Positions 16,439-24,429 of a stretch of 64,000 nucleotides of DNA are shown here, piece by piece. The DNA is from Oceanivirga miroungae (GTDB taxonomy: Bacteria > Fusobacteriota > Fusobacteriia > Fusobacteriales > Leptotrichiaceae), in NCBI RefSeq assembly GCF_902505095.1, contig NZ_CABWIB010000001.1, forward strand, positions 310,001 to 374,000, read 5' to 3'. Position numbers and translations under genes: made by a program. Every line of letters starts with the position of its first letter. Positions within the stretch are counted from its first letter, which is position 1. The notes under the pieces were generated by a model. The model was not told the origin of the DNA, did no database searches, and was given only the letters and a program-made list of their open reading frames with translations.

Positions 16439-18169
16439 ATGAAACAAAAAATTGAAAAAGAGATTGAAAACGTATTAAATCTTTTAAAAGAGCATGGCCA
16501 AATATATGTAGTAGGAGGCTTTATTAGGGATAAAATATTAGGGATAAAATCAAATGATGTTGATATGATAACAGATATAAAATTTGAGGATTTGAAGGAG
16601 ATTTTATCTAAATATTCACCAACAGTACATAATGAAAGGTATCAACTAATTAAATTTAAGTATAACGATTTTAGGTTTGAAATAGCTAGATTAAGAGAAG
16701 ATATAGGGATTTTAGATGGTAGAAATCCTGTTAGAATAAATTTTGTAAAAGATTTAAAAATAGATGTTAAAAGAAGAGATTTTACAATAAATGCTATTGC
16801 ATATGATGGAGAAAATATAATTGACTTATTAGGTGGCTTAAATGATATTAAATTAGAACGTATAAAAATAATAGGAGATACAAAAAAAAGATTATTAGAA
16901 GATAAACTAAGAATATTAAGAGCATTTAAGTTTATGGCAAAACTAAATTTTGATTTTGACGAACAATTAGAACTTGTAATTTCAAATTTATCAAATGATA
17001 GTGAACTTTTTTCAAACTTTTCAAAGGAAAGACTATTGGTAGAATTTAATAGTATAATAAGCCAAAAGTACAGCTATAAGGCTATAAAAAAGATGTACGA
17101 TTTAAATATTTTAAAATATTTTATACCAGAATATGACAATAGAAGCTATGATAAAGAAACTTTTTATAAACTAATAAAAATGTATAAAGCAATGACTTTA
17201 AAGTATAAGGTCATAGACATTTTAATGGCATATGCACTACTTTTTTCATTTTCAGGTAAAAAAGAAAGTAATTTTAATGAAAAAAATTATGAAGTCACAA
17301 GCACGCATATATTTGAAAAGTTTGCAAATAGATTTAAGTTCAAGAAAAAAGAGATACTATATATTAATAATCTAATATATTATCATAATATTATACATAA
17401 AAACCCGAGTCTTAGAATGTTAAAAAGGATGTTACTTGATTTGGTAAATAATAATATGGTATGTAGACTCATAAATATGACAAAAATAATGTATGAGTGG
17501 GAATTTGAAAATGATACGATAAATAAGATACTATACAATATACAAAGACTTTATTTATTAGAAGAACCAGTGTTTTTGTTAGATTTAGATATAATAAGTA
17601 TGGACTTATATAACCTAAATATAGAAAGTAGAAAGTTTTTAGATATAAAAAAAGATATATTTAGTGATGTTTTATCAGGAATAATACCAAATACCAAAGA
17701 TGCAATATTAAAAAGAATTATAGAAAAAAATCATTTAAAAATAAACTTATTAGAGGAATATTGTAGTGGTGCAGTTGTATATAGAAAAATAAATAATAAA
17801 TATGAATTTTTAATAATAAAAGGTTCAAATAAAGGCGGATATGGATTTTCAAAAGGTCATATAGAAAAAAATGAAAGAAAAATAGACGCAGCAATAAGAG
17901 AAGTAAAGGAGGAAACAAATATAGACATAAGTCTTGTAGATGTCAAAAAATTTCATCAATATTTAAGATACGTAATTAGTCCTAATATATATAAAGAGGT
18001 AAATATATATCTTGCTAAGGCAATAAATTATGATATAAAAATTGATGAGAATGAGTTAGATGAAGCAATGTGGATAAGTTATGAAAAAGCACTAGATATT
18101 CTAACTTACTCATATCAAAGAGAGATATTAAAAAAGGCTATGCTATATATATACGAAGATGAGAGATAA
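16439..18169 (+). CDS. cca: CCA tRNA nucleotidyltransferase fused to a NUDIX hydrolase
   Basis: 576 residues with two enzymes in one chain. Residues 1 to about 430 are a class II tRNA nucleotidyltransferase that adds or repairs the CCA end: VGGFIRDKILG (about 22-32), the metal-binding DVDM and the RRDFTINAIAYD motif, then an all-helical body. Residues from about 438 form a NUDIX domain starting SGAVVYRKINN. Its full Nudix box is G-x5-E-x7-REVKEE, in GHIEKNERKIDAAIREVKEET. The second domain resembles diadenosine tetraphosphate hydrolases. RsmB ends one base before the start and AAAAAGG precedes it. All four tRNA genes in this window encode CCA, so repair is the likely use. Confidence 0.92.
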   Translation: MKQKIEKEIENVLNLLKEHGQIYVVGGFIRDKILGIKSNDVDMITDIKFEDLKEILSKYSPTVHNERYQLIKFKYNDFRFEIARLREDIGILDGRNPVRINFVKDLKIDVKRRDFTINAIAYDGENIIDLLGGLNDIKLERIKIIGDTKKRLLEDKLRILRAFKFMAKLNFDFDEQLELVISNLSNDSELFSNFSKERLLVEFNSIISQKYSYKAIKKMYDLNILKYFIPEYDNRSYDKETFYKLIKMYKAMTLKYKVIDILMAYALLFSFSGKKESNFNEKNYEVTSTHIFEKFANRFKFKKKEILYINNLIYYHNIIHKNPSLRMLKRMLLDLVNNNMVCRLINMTKIMYEWEFENDTINKILYNIQRLYLLEEPVFLLDLDIISMDLYNLNIESRKFLDIKKDIFSDVLSGIIPNTKDAILKRIIEKNHLKINLLEEYCSGAVVYRKINNKYEFLIIKGSNKGGYGFSKGHIEKNERKIDAAIREVKEETNIDISLVDVKKFHQYLRYVISPNIYKEVNIYLAKAINYDIKIDENELDEAMWISYEKALDILTYSYQREILKKAMLYIYEDER

Positions 18170-18722
18170 TATTTTTGTTGGATTAGTACATTATCCAGTA
18201 TACAATAAAAATGCAGAAGTTGTCGCAACTTCTGTTACAAACTTTGATATACATGATATATCAAGAGCTTGTAGAACATATGATATAAATAAATACTTTA
18301 TTATCACACCAGTAGAATCACAAATTGAGCTTACAAACAGAATAATAGGTTTCTGGAAAGAAGGAGACGGTATTGGGTTTAATAAAGATAGAAATGATGC
18401 TTTTTTAAATACTTATGTAGTAGAAAGTATTGAAAAAGCAATTGATAGAATAAAAGATGAAACAGGTAAAACACCTATAATATTGACAACATCAGCAAGA
18501 CATTTTGATAACTCTATAAGTTATGAAAATATGTCTAAGATGATATTTGAAAAAAATGAACCAGTTTTACTTCTTTTTGGAACAGGATTTGGGCTAACAG
18601 ATGAAATAATGGATATGTCAACATATATATTAGATCCAATAAGAGCTAATACAAGATATAACCACTTATCTGTAAGATCTGCAGTTAGTATAATTTTAGA
18701 TAGGTTATTGGGGGAAAAATAA
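18159..18722 (+). CDS. SPOUT-type RNA methyltransferase
   Basis: 187 residues resembling the SAM-dependent RNA methyltransferase family (Pfam Methyltrn_RNA_4 type) that is often found beside trmD. It has the N-terminal FVGLVHYPVYNK strand and the C-terminal trefoil-knot segment VLLLFGTGFGLTDEI...ILDPI. The target base is unknown. The start overlaps the preceding gene by 11 bases and the stop overlaps the next ATG by one, so translation is coupled on both sides. Lying five genes from trmD, another SPOUT enzyme, it fits the tRNA-maturation theme. Confidence 0.85.
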   Translation: MRDNIFVGLVHYPVYNKNAEVVATSVTNFDIHDISRACRTYDINKYFIITPVESQIELTNRIIGFWKEGDGIGFNKDRNDAFLNTYVVESIEKAIDRIKDETGKTPIILTTSARHFDNSISYENMSKMIFEKNEPVLLLFGTGFGLTDEIMDMSTYILDPIRANTRYNHLSVRSAVSIILDRLLGEK

Positions 18723-19108
18723 TGGTATCAATAGTAGTAATAACTCATAGTAGAGCATTAGGAGATGAATTAATAAAGTTTTCAGAAATTTTTAAAACAT
18801 CGGAATTTAGTATAGAAAACGGGACAGATAAAAATCTAGATTTTGGAACTAATATAGATTATGTAGAAAGTAAAATTAAAAAAGTCGATGACGGATCAGG
18901 AGTTTTAATTTTTGTAGATTTAGGAAGTTCTATTGATATTGCATATAAGGTGAAAGAAAAATTATCAAAAGAGCATAAAATAGAAGTGTCAACTTCGCCT
19001 ATTTTAGAAGGATTAATAACAGCTGTAGCTGCAAATGATGAAGATGTTGATTTAAAAGAATTAAAAAAATTAGCAGAAGATAGCATAAATTTTAGAAAGG
19101 CAAAATAG
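18722..19108 (+). CDS. DhaM-like PTS phosphocarrier domain, orphan
   Basis: 128 residues matching the EIIA-Man-like domain of the dihydroxyacetone kinase phosphotransfer subunit DhaM. The phosphorylatable His is in IVVITHSRALGDEL (residue 9), followed by the typical GVLIFVDLGSS strand and the SPILEGLITAVAAN segment. In known systems HPr phosphorylates this His and DhaM passes phosphate to DhaL-ADP. No dhaK or dhaL lies nearby; the gene sits between an RNA methylase and a membrane protein with one-base overlap upstream. It may serve a DhaKL encoded elsewhere or act as a regulatory phosphoprotein. Confidence 0.83.
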   Translation: MVSIVVITHSRALGDELIKFSEIFKTSEFSIENGTDKNLDFGTNIDYVESKIKKVDDGSGVLIFVDLGSSIDIAYKVKEKLSKEHKIEVSTSPILEGLITAVAANDEDVDLKELKKLAEDSINFRKAK

Positions 19109-19109
19109 A

Positions 19110-19754
19110 ATGCAAAAACTAGAATTTCTAAAAGAGGACTTTAAAAAAAATGATTTTAACCCTGTAAAAGTAGTTTTATTAAACTATAAAATATTAGTAA
19201 AAAGCTTGTATATATCTATACCTTTGATTCTATTATTACTTGCAAACTATTTTCACTCATTTGAAAGTGTAATATTACTTAAAATTTTTATATACTCTTT
19301 TGTATTTTTTTGGCTAGATGGTTTAATATATGGCAAGAAAAAATATAATCTAAAAAGACTAGTAGTATTTTTTGTTAGTATTATAGTATTACAGCTTGTT
19401 CCATTTTCGTATATATTTTTAATGTTTCCTTTTATGGTATTAACAAGAAAGTTGAAAATAAAAGAGGCACTTAGTTTATCTAGTTATATGATAATAAAAA
19501 ATATAGTTAAGTTTTTTGTAGTTATCGCTATAAACGCACTAATATTAACTGTGGTTATTTTTCTTGTAACAACTTTTTTAAGAGTGTTTGTATATAAGCT
19601 TGACTATAGTGAAGTAGAAAAGATAAAAGCTTTAATTACAAGTAATTTAATGTACTATGAATTTTTAGTAAACTACATTCTAGCTACACAGTTTTATATA
19701 ATATATAGAATACTAGAATATACTGAAATAATGAAAAAAGAGGAGAAAAATTAA
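19110..19754 (+). CDS. Integral membrane protein, unknown
   Basis: 214 residues with a cytoplasmic-looking N terminus (MQKLEFLKEDFKKNDFNPVK) and about six hydrophobic segments, ending in a basic/acidic tail (EIMKKEEKN). No family recognised. One base separates it from the DhaM-like gene and none from rimM, so it is translated as part of the same operon. Confidence 0.7.
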   Translation: MQKLEFLKEDFKKNDFNPVKVVLLNYKILVKSLYISIPLILLLLANYFHSFESVILLKIFIYSFVFFWLDGLIYGKKKYNLKRLVVFFVSIIVLQLVPFSYIFLMFPFMVLTRKLKIKEALSLSSYMIIKNIVKFFVVIAINALILTVVIFLVTTFLRVFVYKLDYSEVEKIKALITSNLMYYEFLVNYILATQFYIIYRILEYTEIMKKEEKN

Positions 19755-20249
19755 ATGGTAAATATAGGTAAAATAACTAGAACACATAATTTAAATGGAG
19801 CAGTAAAAGTAAATAGTTCTTTTATTAGAATAAAGGATTTAATTGGAGAAAAAGTTTTGGTAGAAAATGAAAAAGACACCAAGATATTAAGCATAAAAAA
19901 TGTAAAAACAGTTAATGAAAAAATGCATATTTTAAGTTTTGTAGAAATAAAAGATATAAATGAAGCAAAAGATTTAATAGGTTTTAATATTAAAATTAGA
20001 GATGATTTAATGCCAGAAATTAATGAAGATGAGCTATATGTTGAGGATTTAATAAGTTTTAAAGTTTATGATAAAAATACATATATAGGTGATGTTGTAG
20101 ATGTATTAGAAACAGCAGCACATGATATTTTAACTGTTGTAGATAAAGACAGAGAAGTTTTAATACCATATGTAGAAGATGTATTTATTAAAAATATTGA
20201 TATAAAAGAAAAGAAGATTGAAGTTAATTTATTAGAAGGAATGTTATGA
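19755..20249 (+). CDS. rimM: 16S rRNA processing protein RimM
   Basis: Assembly factor for the 30S head that binds ribosomal protein S19. The 164 residues show the N-terminal RimM beta-barrel (VNIGKITRTHNLNGAVKV) and the C-terminal PRC-barrel (LYVEDLISFKVYDKNTYIGDVVDV...EVLIPYVEDVFIKNID), the usual length and order. GAGGAGAAAAATTA precedes the ATG. It overlaps trmD by four bases (ATGA), the classical rimM-trmD pairing. Confidence 0.95.
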   Translation: MVNIGKITRTHNLNGAVKVNSSFIRIKDLIGEKVLVENEKDTKILSIKNVKTVNEKMHILSFVEIKDINEAKDLIGFNIKIRDDLMPEINEDELYVEDLISFKVYDKNTYIGDVVDVLETAAHDILTVVDKDREVLIPYVEDVFIKNIDIKEKKIEVNLLEGML

Positions 20250-20965
20250 TAATAAGAACATTAACACTATTTCCTAAAATATATGATATGTATCTTGAGC
20301 AAACAATACTAGATAGAGCAAGAAAACTAAATCAAATAGAGTATGAAATAGTAGATATTAGAACTTACGCAGAGTCTAGTAGAAAAATGGACGATATAGT
20401 TTATGGTGGTGGAGCTGGAATGTTATTAAAGCCAGAACCATACTTTAAATATTTTTTTGAATTAAAAAATAAGGGTATAAAAAAACCATATACTGTATTT
20501 GTAAGCCCTCAAGGTAAAAAGGTAAGCCAAAGTGTAATAGAAGATTTAAGCAAAAAAGATGATATACTAATAATTTCAGCTAGATATGAAGGTCTAGATC
20601 AAAGAGTCATAGATAGATATGTAGATTTAGAGCTTTGTGTTGGGGATATTGTTTTAACAAATGGAGATTTACCAGCTCTTAGTATAATTGATGCTATTGT
20701 TAGACAAAAAGACGGAGTTATAAAAGAAGAGTCTTATGAAACTGACTCTTTTTATAACGGACTTTTAGGCTACCCTCAATATACAAGACCAGAAAATTTA
20801 GGAAGACATAAAGTTCCACAGGTTTTATTAAGTGGCGATCATAAAAAAATTGAAGAATATAGATTTAAAGAGTCAGTTAAAAAAACAATTTTAAATAGGC
20901 CAGATTTAATTGAAGAAAAATTAAAAGATGAAGACTTTAAAAGGAAGGTAGAAAAGATATTATGA
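20246..20965 (+). CDS. trmD: tRNA (guanine-N1) methyltransferase TrmD
   Basis: Makes m1G37 in tRNAs, preventing +1 frameshifting. The 239 residues carry the SPOUT knot elements: VYGGGAGMLLKPEP (about 52), SPQGKKVSQ (about 88), ARYEGLDQRVI (about 113) and GDLPALSIIDAIVR (about 151), plus the C-terminal LSGDHKKIEEYR segment. Overlaps rimM and the downstream ankyrin gene by four bases each. The usual neighbours rpsP and rplS are not adjacent here. Confidence 0.96.
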   Translation: MIIRTLTLFPKIYDMYLEQTILDRARKLNQIEYEIVDIRTYAESSRKMDDIVYGGGAGMLLKPEPYFKYFFELKNKGIKKPYTVFVSPQGKKVSQSVIEDLSKKDDILIISARYEGLDQRVIDRYVDLELCVGDIVLTNGDLPALSIIDAIVRQKDGVIKEESYETDSFYNGLLGYPQYTRPENLGRHKVPQVLLSGDHKKIEEYRFKESVKKTILNRPDLIEEKLKDEDFKRKVEKIL

Positions 20966-21420
20966 TGAAAAAAATACTAATGTCAATAATTTTATTTTTA
21001 TCTTTTTTAAGTTTTTCTGATTACAAAAATGAGTTATTAAAAGCTATAGAAACTGATAATTTATCTGAAATAAAATTATTGGAAGTTCAAAAAAGAAATA
21101 TTGAAATTAAAGATAATATAATGGGTAAAAATATATTAGCTTATGCTATATATAATAATTCAGATAAAATAGCAAAATATTTAATAGAAAATAAAAAATA
21201 TAAATATATGATAAATGAGATATCTAATGATAAAACTTTAGCTATAGAAGATGCAGTTTTAAAAGAAAATGAGCAAATACTAAAACTACTTTTAGAAAAT
21301 GGTGCAATAATTAGAAAAAAAGATGGAAATAATATGGATGTATATGAACTTGCAACAAAATTTGGAAAAGGTAGAATGGTAAAAATACTAAGAGATTATG
21401 AATTAGAAAATGAAAAGTAG
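20962..21420 (+). CDS. Exported ankyrin-repeat protein
   Basis: 152 residues: a signal peptide (KKILMSIILFLSFLSFS) followed by two or three ankyrin-like repeats (NILAYAIYNNSDKIAKYLIEN, IEDAVLKENEQILKLLLENGA, VYELATKFGKGRMVKILRD). Probably periplasmic with a protein-binding role. It shares ATGA with the end of trmD, and a second ATG follows at once, so the exact start could be 20962 or 20965. Confidence 0.75.
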   Translation: MMKKILMSIILFLSFLSFSDYKNELLKAIETDNLSEIKLLEVQKRNIEIKDNIMGKNILAYAIYNNSDKIAKYLIENKKYKYMINEISNDKTLAIEDAVLKENEQILKLLLENGAIIRKKDGNNMDVYELATKFGKGRMVKILRDYELENEK

Positions 21421-21428
21421 TGATATAT

Positions 21429-21956
21429 ATGACATATTTTAATTTATTTAAAAGAATATTTTATATAAATACATTTACATTTGGCGGAGGATATACAATA
21501 ATCCCGATAATAGAATCTGTATTTGTAGATGAACTTAAACTAATAGAAAAAAGTGAAATGAGAAATATAGTATCACTTGCTAATACAGTACCAGGTGCTC
21601 TTGCAATATCTACATCTTTTTTAGTTGGATATAAAGTAAAAGGAACACTAGGAGCTATTGTAGCAGTATTAGCTTCTGTTAGCCCTTGTATAATAATAAT
21701 AGCATTGGTATATAGTGTATATGAAAATTTAATAGAAAACATCTATGTTAAGTCTACAATGAAAGGTATTGGGGTAGCAGTTTCTGCTATACTACTAGGT
21801 GCAGTAGTCAATATGTTTAAATCCTTATTAAAAGAGAATAGAAAATATTTATACTTAGCTATATTTACTCTTTCATTTATACTTAGCTATTTTTTAGGCG
21901 TACACATAGTGGTAATACTAATATTAGCAAGTATACTAGGAAGTGGTATCATATGA
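21429..21956 (+). CDS. Chromate transporter family, first half-size subunit
   Basis: 175 residues of the ChrA family: TFTFGGGYTIIPII motif near residue 18, NTVPGALAIS and SVSPCIIII segments, six or so hydrophobic stretches. Full ChrA proteins contain two such halves; here they are separate adjacent genes (short-chain pair). The substrate is formally chromate/sulfate but unproven in anaerobes. The ATG at 21429 is preferred; a GTG at 21420, overlapping the previous stop, is an alternative and neither has a strong Shine-Dalgarno. Confidence 0.85.
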   Translation: MTYFNLFKRIFYINTFTFGGGYTIIPIIESVFVDELKLIEKSEMRNIVSLANTVPGALAISTSFLVGYKVKGTLGAIVAVLASVSPCIIIIALVYSVYENLIENIYVKSTMKGIGVAVSAILLGAVVNMFKSLLKENRKYLYLAIFTLSFILSYFLGVHIVVILILASILGSGII

Positions 21957-22465
21957 TATATATAAAACTGTACTTAGCCTTTTTAAATATAGGTATATTT
22001 TCTTTTGGTGGTGGATATGCAACACTTCCATTAATTCAAAAATATATAGTTGAAGAAAATCATTGGATTACAATGGATACAATGCTTGATTTAATATCAA
22101 TATCACAAATGACACCAGGGCCTATTGCAATAAATTCAGCGAGTTTTGTAGGAAATAAATTAGCGGGTATACTAGGATCTATTATTGCAACTTTAGGGGT
22201 TATAACGCCACAAATAATAATTTTAAGTCTATTTTTATACTTTTTGCCAAGTTGGGTTAATAAATATTTAAAAGGTATAAATGCAGCGGTTGTTGCACTT
22301 ATTTTAATAGCGACAATAAAGCTTATGAAATCATCATTATTTTTATATAATAATATAGTGTTTTACATATTGTTTTTATTTATATTTGTGCTATACTATA
22401 AAAAAATAGACATTATAAAATTAATAATACTAGGTGGAATAGTTGGTTTTATTACGAGTTTTTAG
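21953..22465 (+). CDS. Chromate transporter family, second half-size subunit
   Basis: 170 residues, homologous to the preceding gene: IGIFSFGGGYATLPLIQKYIV, SQMTPGPIAINSASFVG and several membrane segments. It overlaps its partner by four bases (ATGA), consistent with an antiparallel heterodimer made in equal amounts. It is followed directly by the Shine-Dalgarno, palindrome and start of a GntR regulator. Confidence 0.85.
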   Translation: MIYIKLYLAFLNIGIFSFGGGYATLPLIQKYIVEENHWITMDTMLDLISISQMTPGPIAINSASFVGNKLAGILGSIIATLGVITPQIIILSLFLYFLPSWVNKYLKGINAAVVALILIATIKLMKSSLFLYNNIVFYILFLFIFVLYYKKIDIIKLIILGGIVGFITSF

Positions 22466-22472
22466 GAGGTGT

Positions 22473-22487
22473 ATGTATATAGTTTAG
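22473..22487 (+). CDS. Possible four-codon ORF (MYIV) ahead of gntR
   Basis: A strong AGGAGGT (22464-22470) stands close to ATG TAT ATA GTT TAG, which is in frame with gntR, whose own ATG comes 15 bases after this stop. The TAG lies in the loop of the palindrome at 22475-22495. Either a mini-ORF or a former gntR start cut off by a nonsense change. Confidence 0.35.
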   Translation: MYIV

Positions 22488-22495
22488 CTATATAC
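22475..22495 (+). promoter_or_regulatory. Perfect palindrome upstream of gntR
   Basis: GTATATAG, TTTAG, CTATATAC: eight-base arms around a five-base centre. It contains the GT-TA-AC pattern common in operators of the HutC branch of GntR proteins, so it may be the regulator's own operator. As RNA it could form a hairpin that brings the distant Shine-Dalgarno near the ATG at 22503. Confidence 0.55.
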
Positions 22496-22502
22496 GATTA
22501 AC

Positions 22503-23213
22503 ATGGAAAAGGCTATATATCATAATATATACGATAATTTAAGAAAAGAAATATTAAGTGAGAAATATAAAAAGGGAGAAAAAATTCAAAGTGAAAGAAA
22601 ACTTATGGAAAAGTATGGGGTTAGTAGAACGACAATAAGACAAGCCTTATTTTACTTGCAACAAGATGGATATATTTATAAAATACAAGGTAAGGGAAAC
22701 TTTGTATCAAGTAAGTTAATAAATCAAAACCTAAATAAATTTTATAGTTTTTCAAATGAAGTAAATAAAGCTGGAAAAACGCCTACATCAGTACTTATTT
22801 CATATAAAATGCAGGATTGTGATTCGAGATTATCAGAAATTTTTGGCATAAATGAAGGATCAAAATTATACAATATTAAAAGATTAAGATTAATAGATGG
22901 AAGCCCTGCAATGTTAGAAGAAACTTTTATTCCTGAGTATAGATTTAAAAATTTCCCAGTAGATGATTTAAATAATATTCAAATGTATGAAATATTTAAG
23001 GAAAAATACAATGTAAGTTTTTCAAGTGCCCAAGAAAGATTTAAACCAATAAAAGCAGAAACAAAAGAAGACATTAAACATCTAAATATCAAGAAAAATG
23101 ATATAGTTATTGAGATAGTAAGAAAGACTTATGAATTAAATAAGGTAATAGAATATACAATATCTCATGTAAAAAATGATGTTTTTAGTTATACAGTAAA
23201 CCTAAACCTATAA
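22503..23213 (+). CDS. GntR-family regulator, HutC/UTRA type
   Basis: 236 residues: an N-terminal winged helix (YDNLRKEILSEKYKKGEKIQSERKLMEKYGVSRTTIRQAL, about 9-48) and a C-terminal UTRA effector domain (YNIKRLRLIDGSPAMLEETFIPE... to the end). UTRA regulators bind sugar phosphates, histidine derivatives or similar small ligands; the ligand is not identifiable. The nearest Shine-Dalgarno lies over 30 bases from this ATG, across a palindrome. It is followed by a DJ-1-like gene and preceded by the chromate transporter pair, either of which may be its target. Confidence 0.9.
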   Translation: MEKAIYHNIYDNLRKEILSEKYKKGEKIQSERKLMEKYGVSRTTIRQALFYLQQDGYIYKIQGKGNFVSSKLINQNLNKFYSFSNEVNKAGKTPTSVLISYKMQDCDSRLSEIFGINEGSKLYNIKRLRLIDGSPAMLEETFIPEYRFKNFPVDDLNNIQMYEIFKEKYNVSFSSAQERFKPIKAETKEDIKHLNIKKNDIVIEIVRKTYELNKVIEYTISHVKNDVFSYTVNLNL

Positions 23214-23224
23214 GGAGGTAAAAA

Positions 23225-23773
23225 TTGAGAGTAGCAATGCCAATAGTAAGCGATTTTGAGCTGTTAGAAATGACTGCTACACTAGATATTTTAAGAAGAG
23301 CTAGTATTAATGTTGATACTATAAGTTTGGAAAATACTCAAGTAGTATACGCTTCAAATAAAGTAGGAGTTATTGTTGATAAAAAGATTGAGGATATAAA
23401 TTTAAAAGACTATGACAGTATAATTTTAACTGGGGGAAAAGGAACTATTAAATACTTTGAATACAAAGATTTACTTTCTAATATTGTTGAATTTAATAAA
23501 GATAAAAAATTAGTATCAGCGATATGTCAGGCACCTACAATTTTAGCTAACTTAGGAATTTTAAAAGAAAAATTGGCAACAGTTTTCCCAAATTTTAATA
23601 AGGAACTTATAGAAAATAATGTAATAATAGATAAAGTTGGTGTAGTAAAAGATAGTAATATAATAACAGCGACATCTGTAAACTATAGTATTGAGTTTGG
23701 CTTAGAAATAGTTGAGTATTTATTAGGAATTGAAAAAAGAAAAGAAATAGAAAAACAAATAATAAGATATTAA
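23225..23773 (+). CDS. DJ-1/PfpI family protein
   Basis: 182 residues with the class I glutamine-amidotransferase-like fold. The nucleophile-elbow Cys is in SAICQAPTILANLGIL (about residue 101), the conserved acid is in SDFELLEM near the N terminus, and IILTGGKGT lies before the elbow. Members act as protein or glyoxal deglycases, chaperones or peptidases; the exact role is not clear. It starts with TTG, five bases after an AGGAGGT in the gap behind gntR. A terminator follows, ending the long operon. Confidence 0.85.
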   Translation: MRVAMPIVSDFELLEMTATLDILRRASINVDTISLENTQVVYASNKVGVIVDKKIEDINLKDYDSIILTGGKGTIKYFEYKDLLSNIVEFNKDKKLVSAICQAPTILANLGILKEKLATVFPNFNKELIENNVIIDKVGVVKDSNIITATSVNYSIEFGLEIVEYLLGIEKRKEIEKQIIRY

Positions 23774-23779
23774 ACATTA

Positions 23780-23811
23780 AACATTAAACTATTTTAGTTT
23801 AGTGTTTTTTT
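23780..23811 (+). terminator. Terminator of the mnmA-to-DJ-1 gene run
   Basis: AACATTAAACT and AGTTTAGTGTT pair (one G-U) around ATTTT, followed by a T-run. Confidence 0.85.
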
Positions 23812-23821
23812 AAATTATTCA

Positions 23822-23850
23822 TTGAAAAATAAAAATATATAAGTTATCAT
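23822..23850 (+). promoter_or_regulatory. Promoter of yqeK-rnr-smpB
   Basis: TTGAAA (23822-23827), 17-base spacer, TATCAT (23845-23850), right after the preceding terminator. Confidence 0.65.
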
Positions 23851-23868
23851 AATAAATAAAGAAAAGAA

Positions 23869-24429
23869 ATGGGTATAAATATGGATATGAAGGATATGTT
23901 AAGTGAAAAAAGATATAATCATTGTCTTAGAACAAAAGAGATGGCAGAAAAACTATGTGATAGATACAATATTGATAAAAAAGCTATAGATGCTGCATTT
24001 TATCATGATATTTGTAAGGAATTATCTCTATCTGATATGATAGAACTTATTGGAGATAAATATGCTAATGATATTGATGGAATGTATAATAAAAGTATTT
24101 TACATGGTTATGCAGGGGCAAAATTTTTAGAAACTAAATTAGGTATATTAGATGAGGAAATATTAAGTGCTGTAAGATACCATACAACTGGTAAAAAAAA
24201 CATGACTGATATAGAAAAAGTTGTATATATATCAGATGCAATAGAATTAGGAAGAGACTATCCTAATGTTGATAAAATAAGAGAAAAGGTTTTTGAAAAT
24301 TTAAATGAGGGAATTTTAATGGAAATAGACTATAAAATAAAGATGTTAATAGATAAAAAAGTAGCTATTCATAAAAATACAATAGAATTTAGAAATGAAC
24401 TAATAAAAGAGGTATATGGTGAAAAATAA
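23869..24429 (+). CDS. yqeK: YqeK-type HD-domain diadenosine tetraphosphatase
   Basis: 186 residues of the HD superfamily: His in RYNHCLRTKEMA, the HD pair in AAFYHDICKELS (about 46), further metal ligands in LHGYAGAKF and VRYHTTG. The Gram-positive homologue YqeK splits Ap4A symmetrically to two ADP. Start choice among ATGs at 23869, 23881 and 23887 is uncertain; the first has GAAAAG very close. It overlaps rnr by 14 bases. Ap4A breakdown could also come from the NUDIX domain at the C terminus of the cca product. Confidence 0.85.
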   Translation: MGINMDMKDMLSEKRYNHCLRTKEMAEKLCDRYNIDKKAIDAAFYHDICKELSLSDMIELIGDKYANDIDGMYNKSILHGYAGAKFLETKLGILDEEILSAVRYHTTGKKNMTDIEKVVYISDAIELGRDYPNVDKIREKVFENLNEGILMEIDYKIKMLIDKKVAIHKNTIEFRNELIKEVYGEK

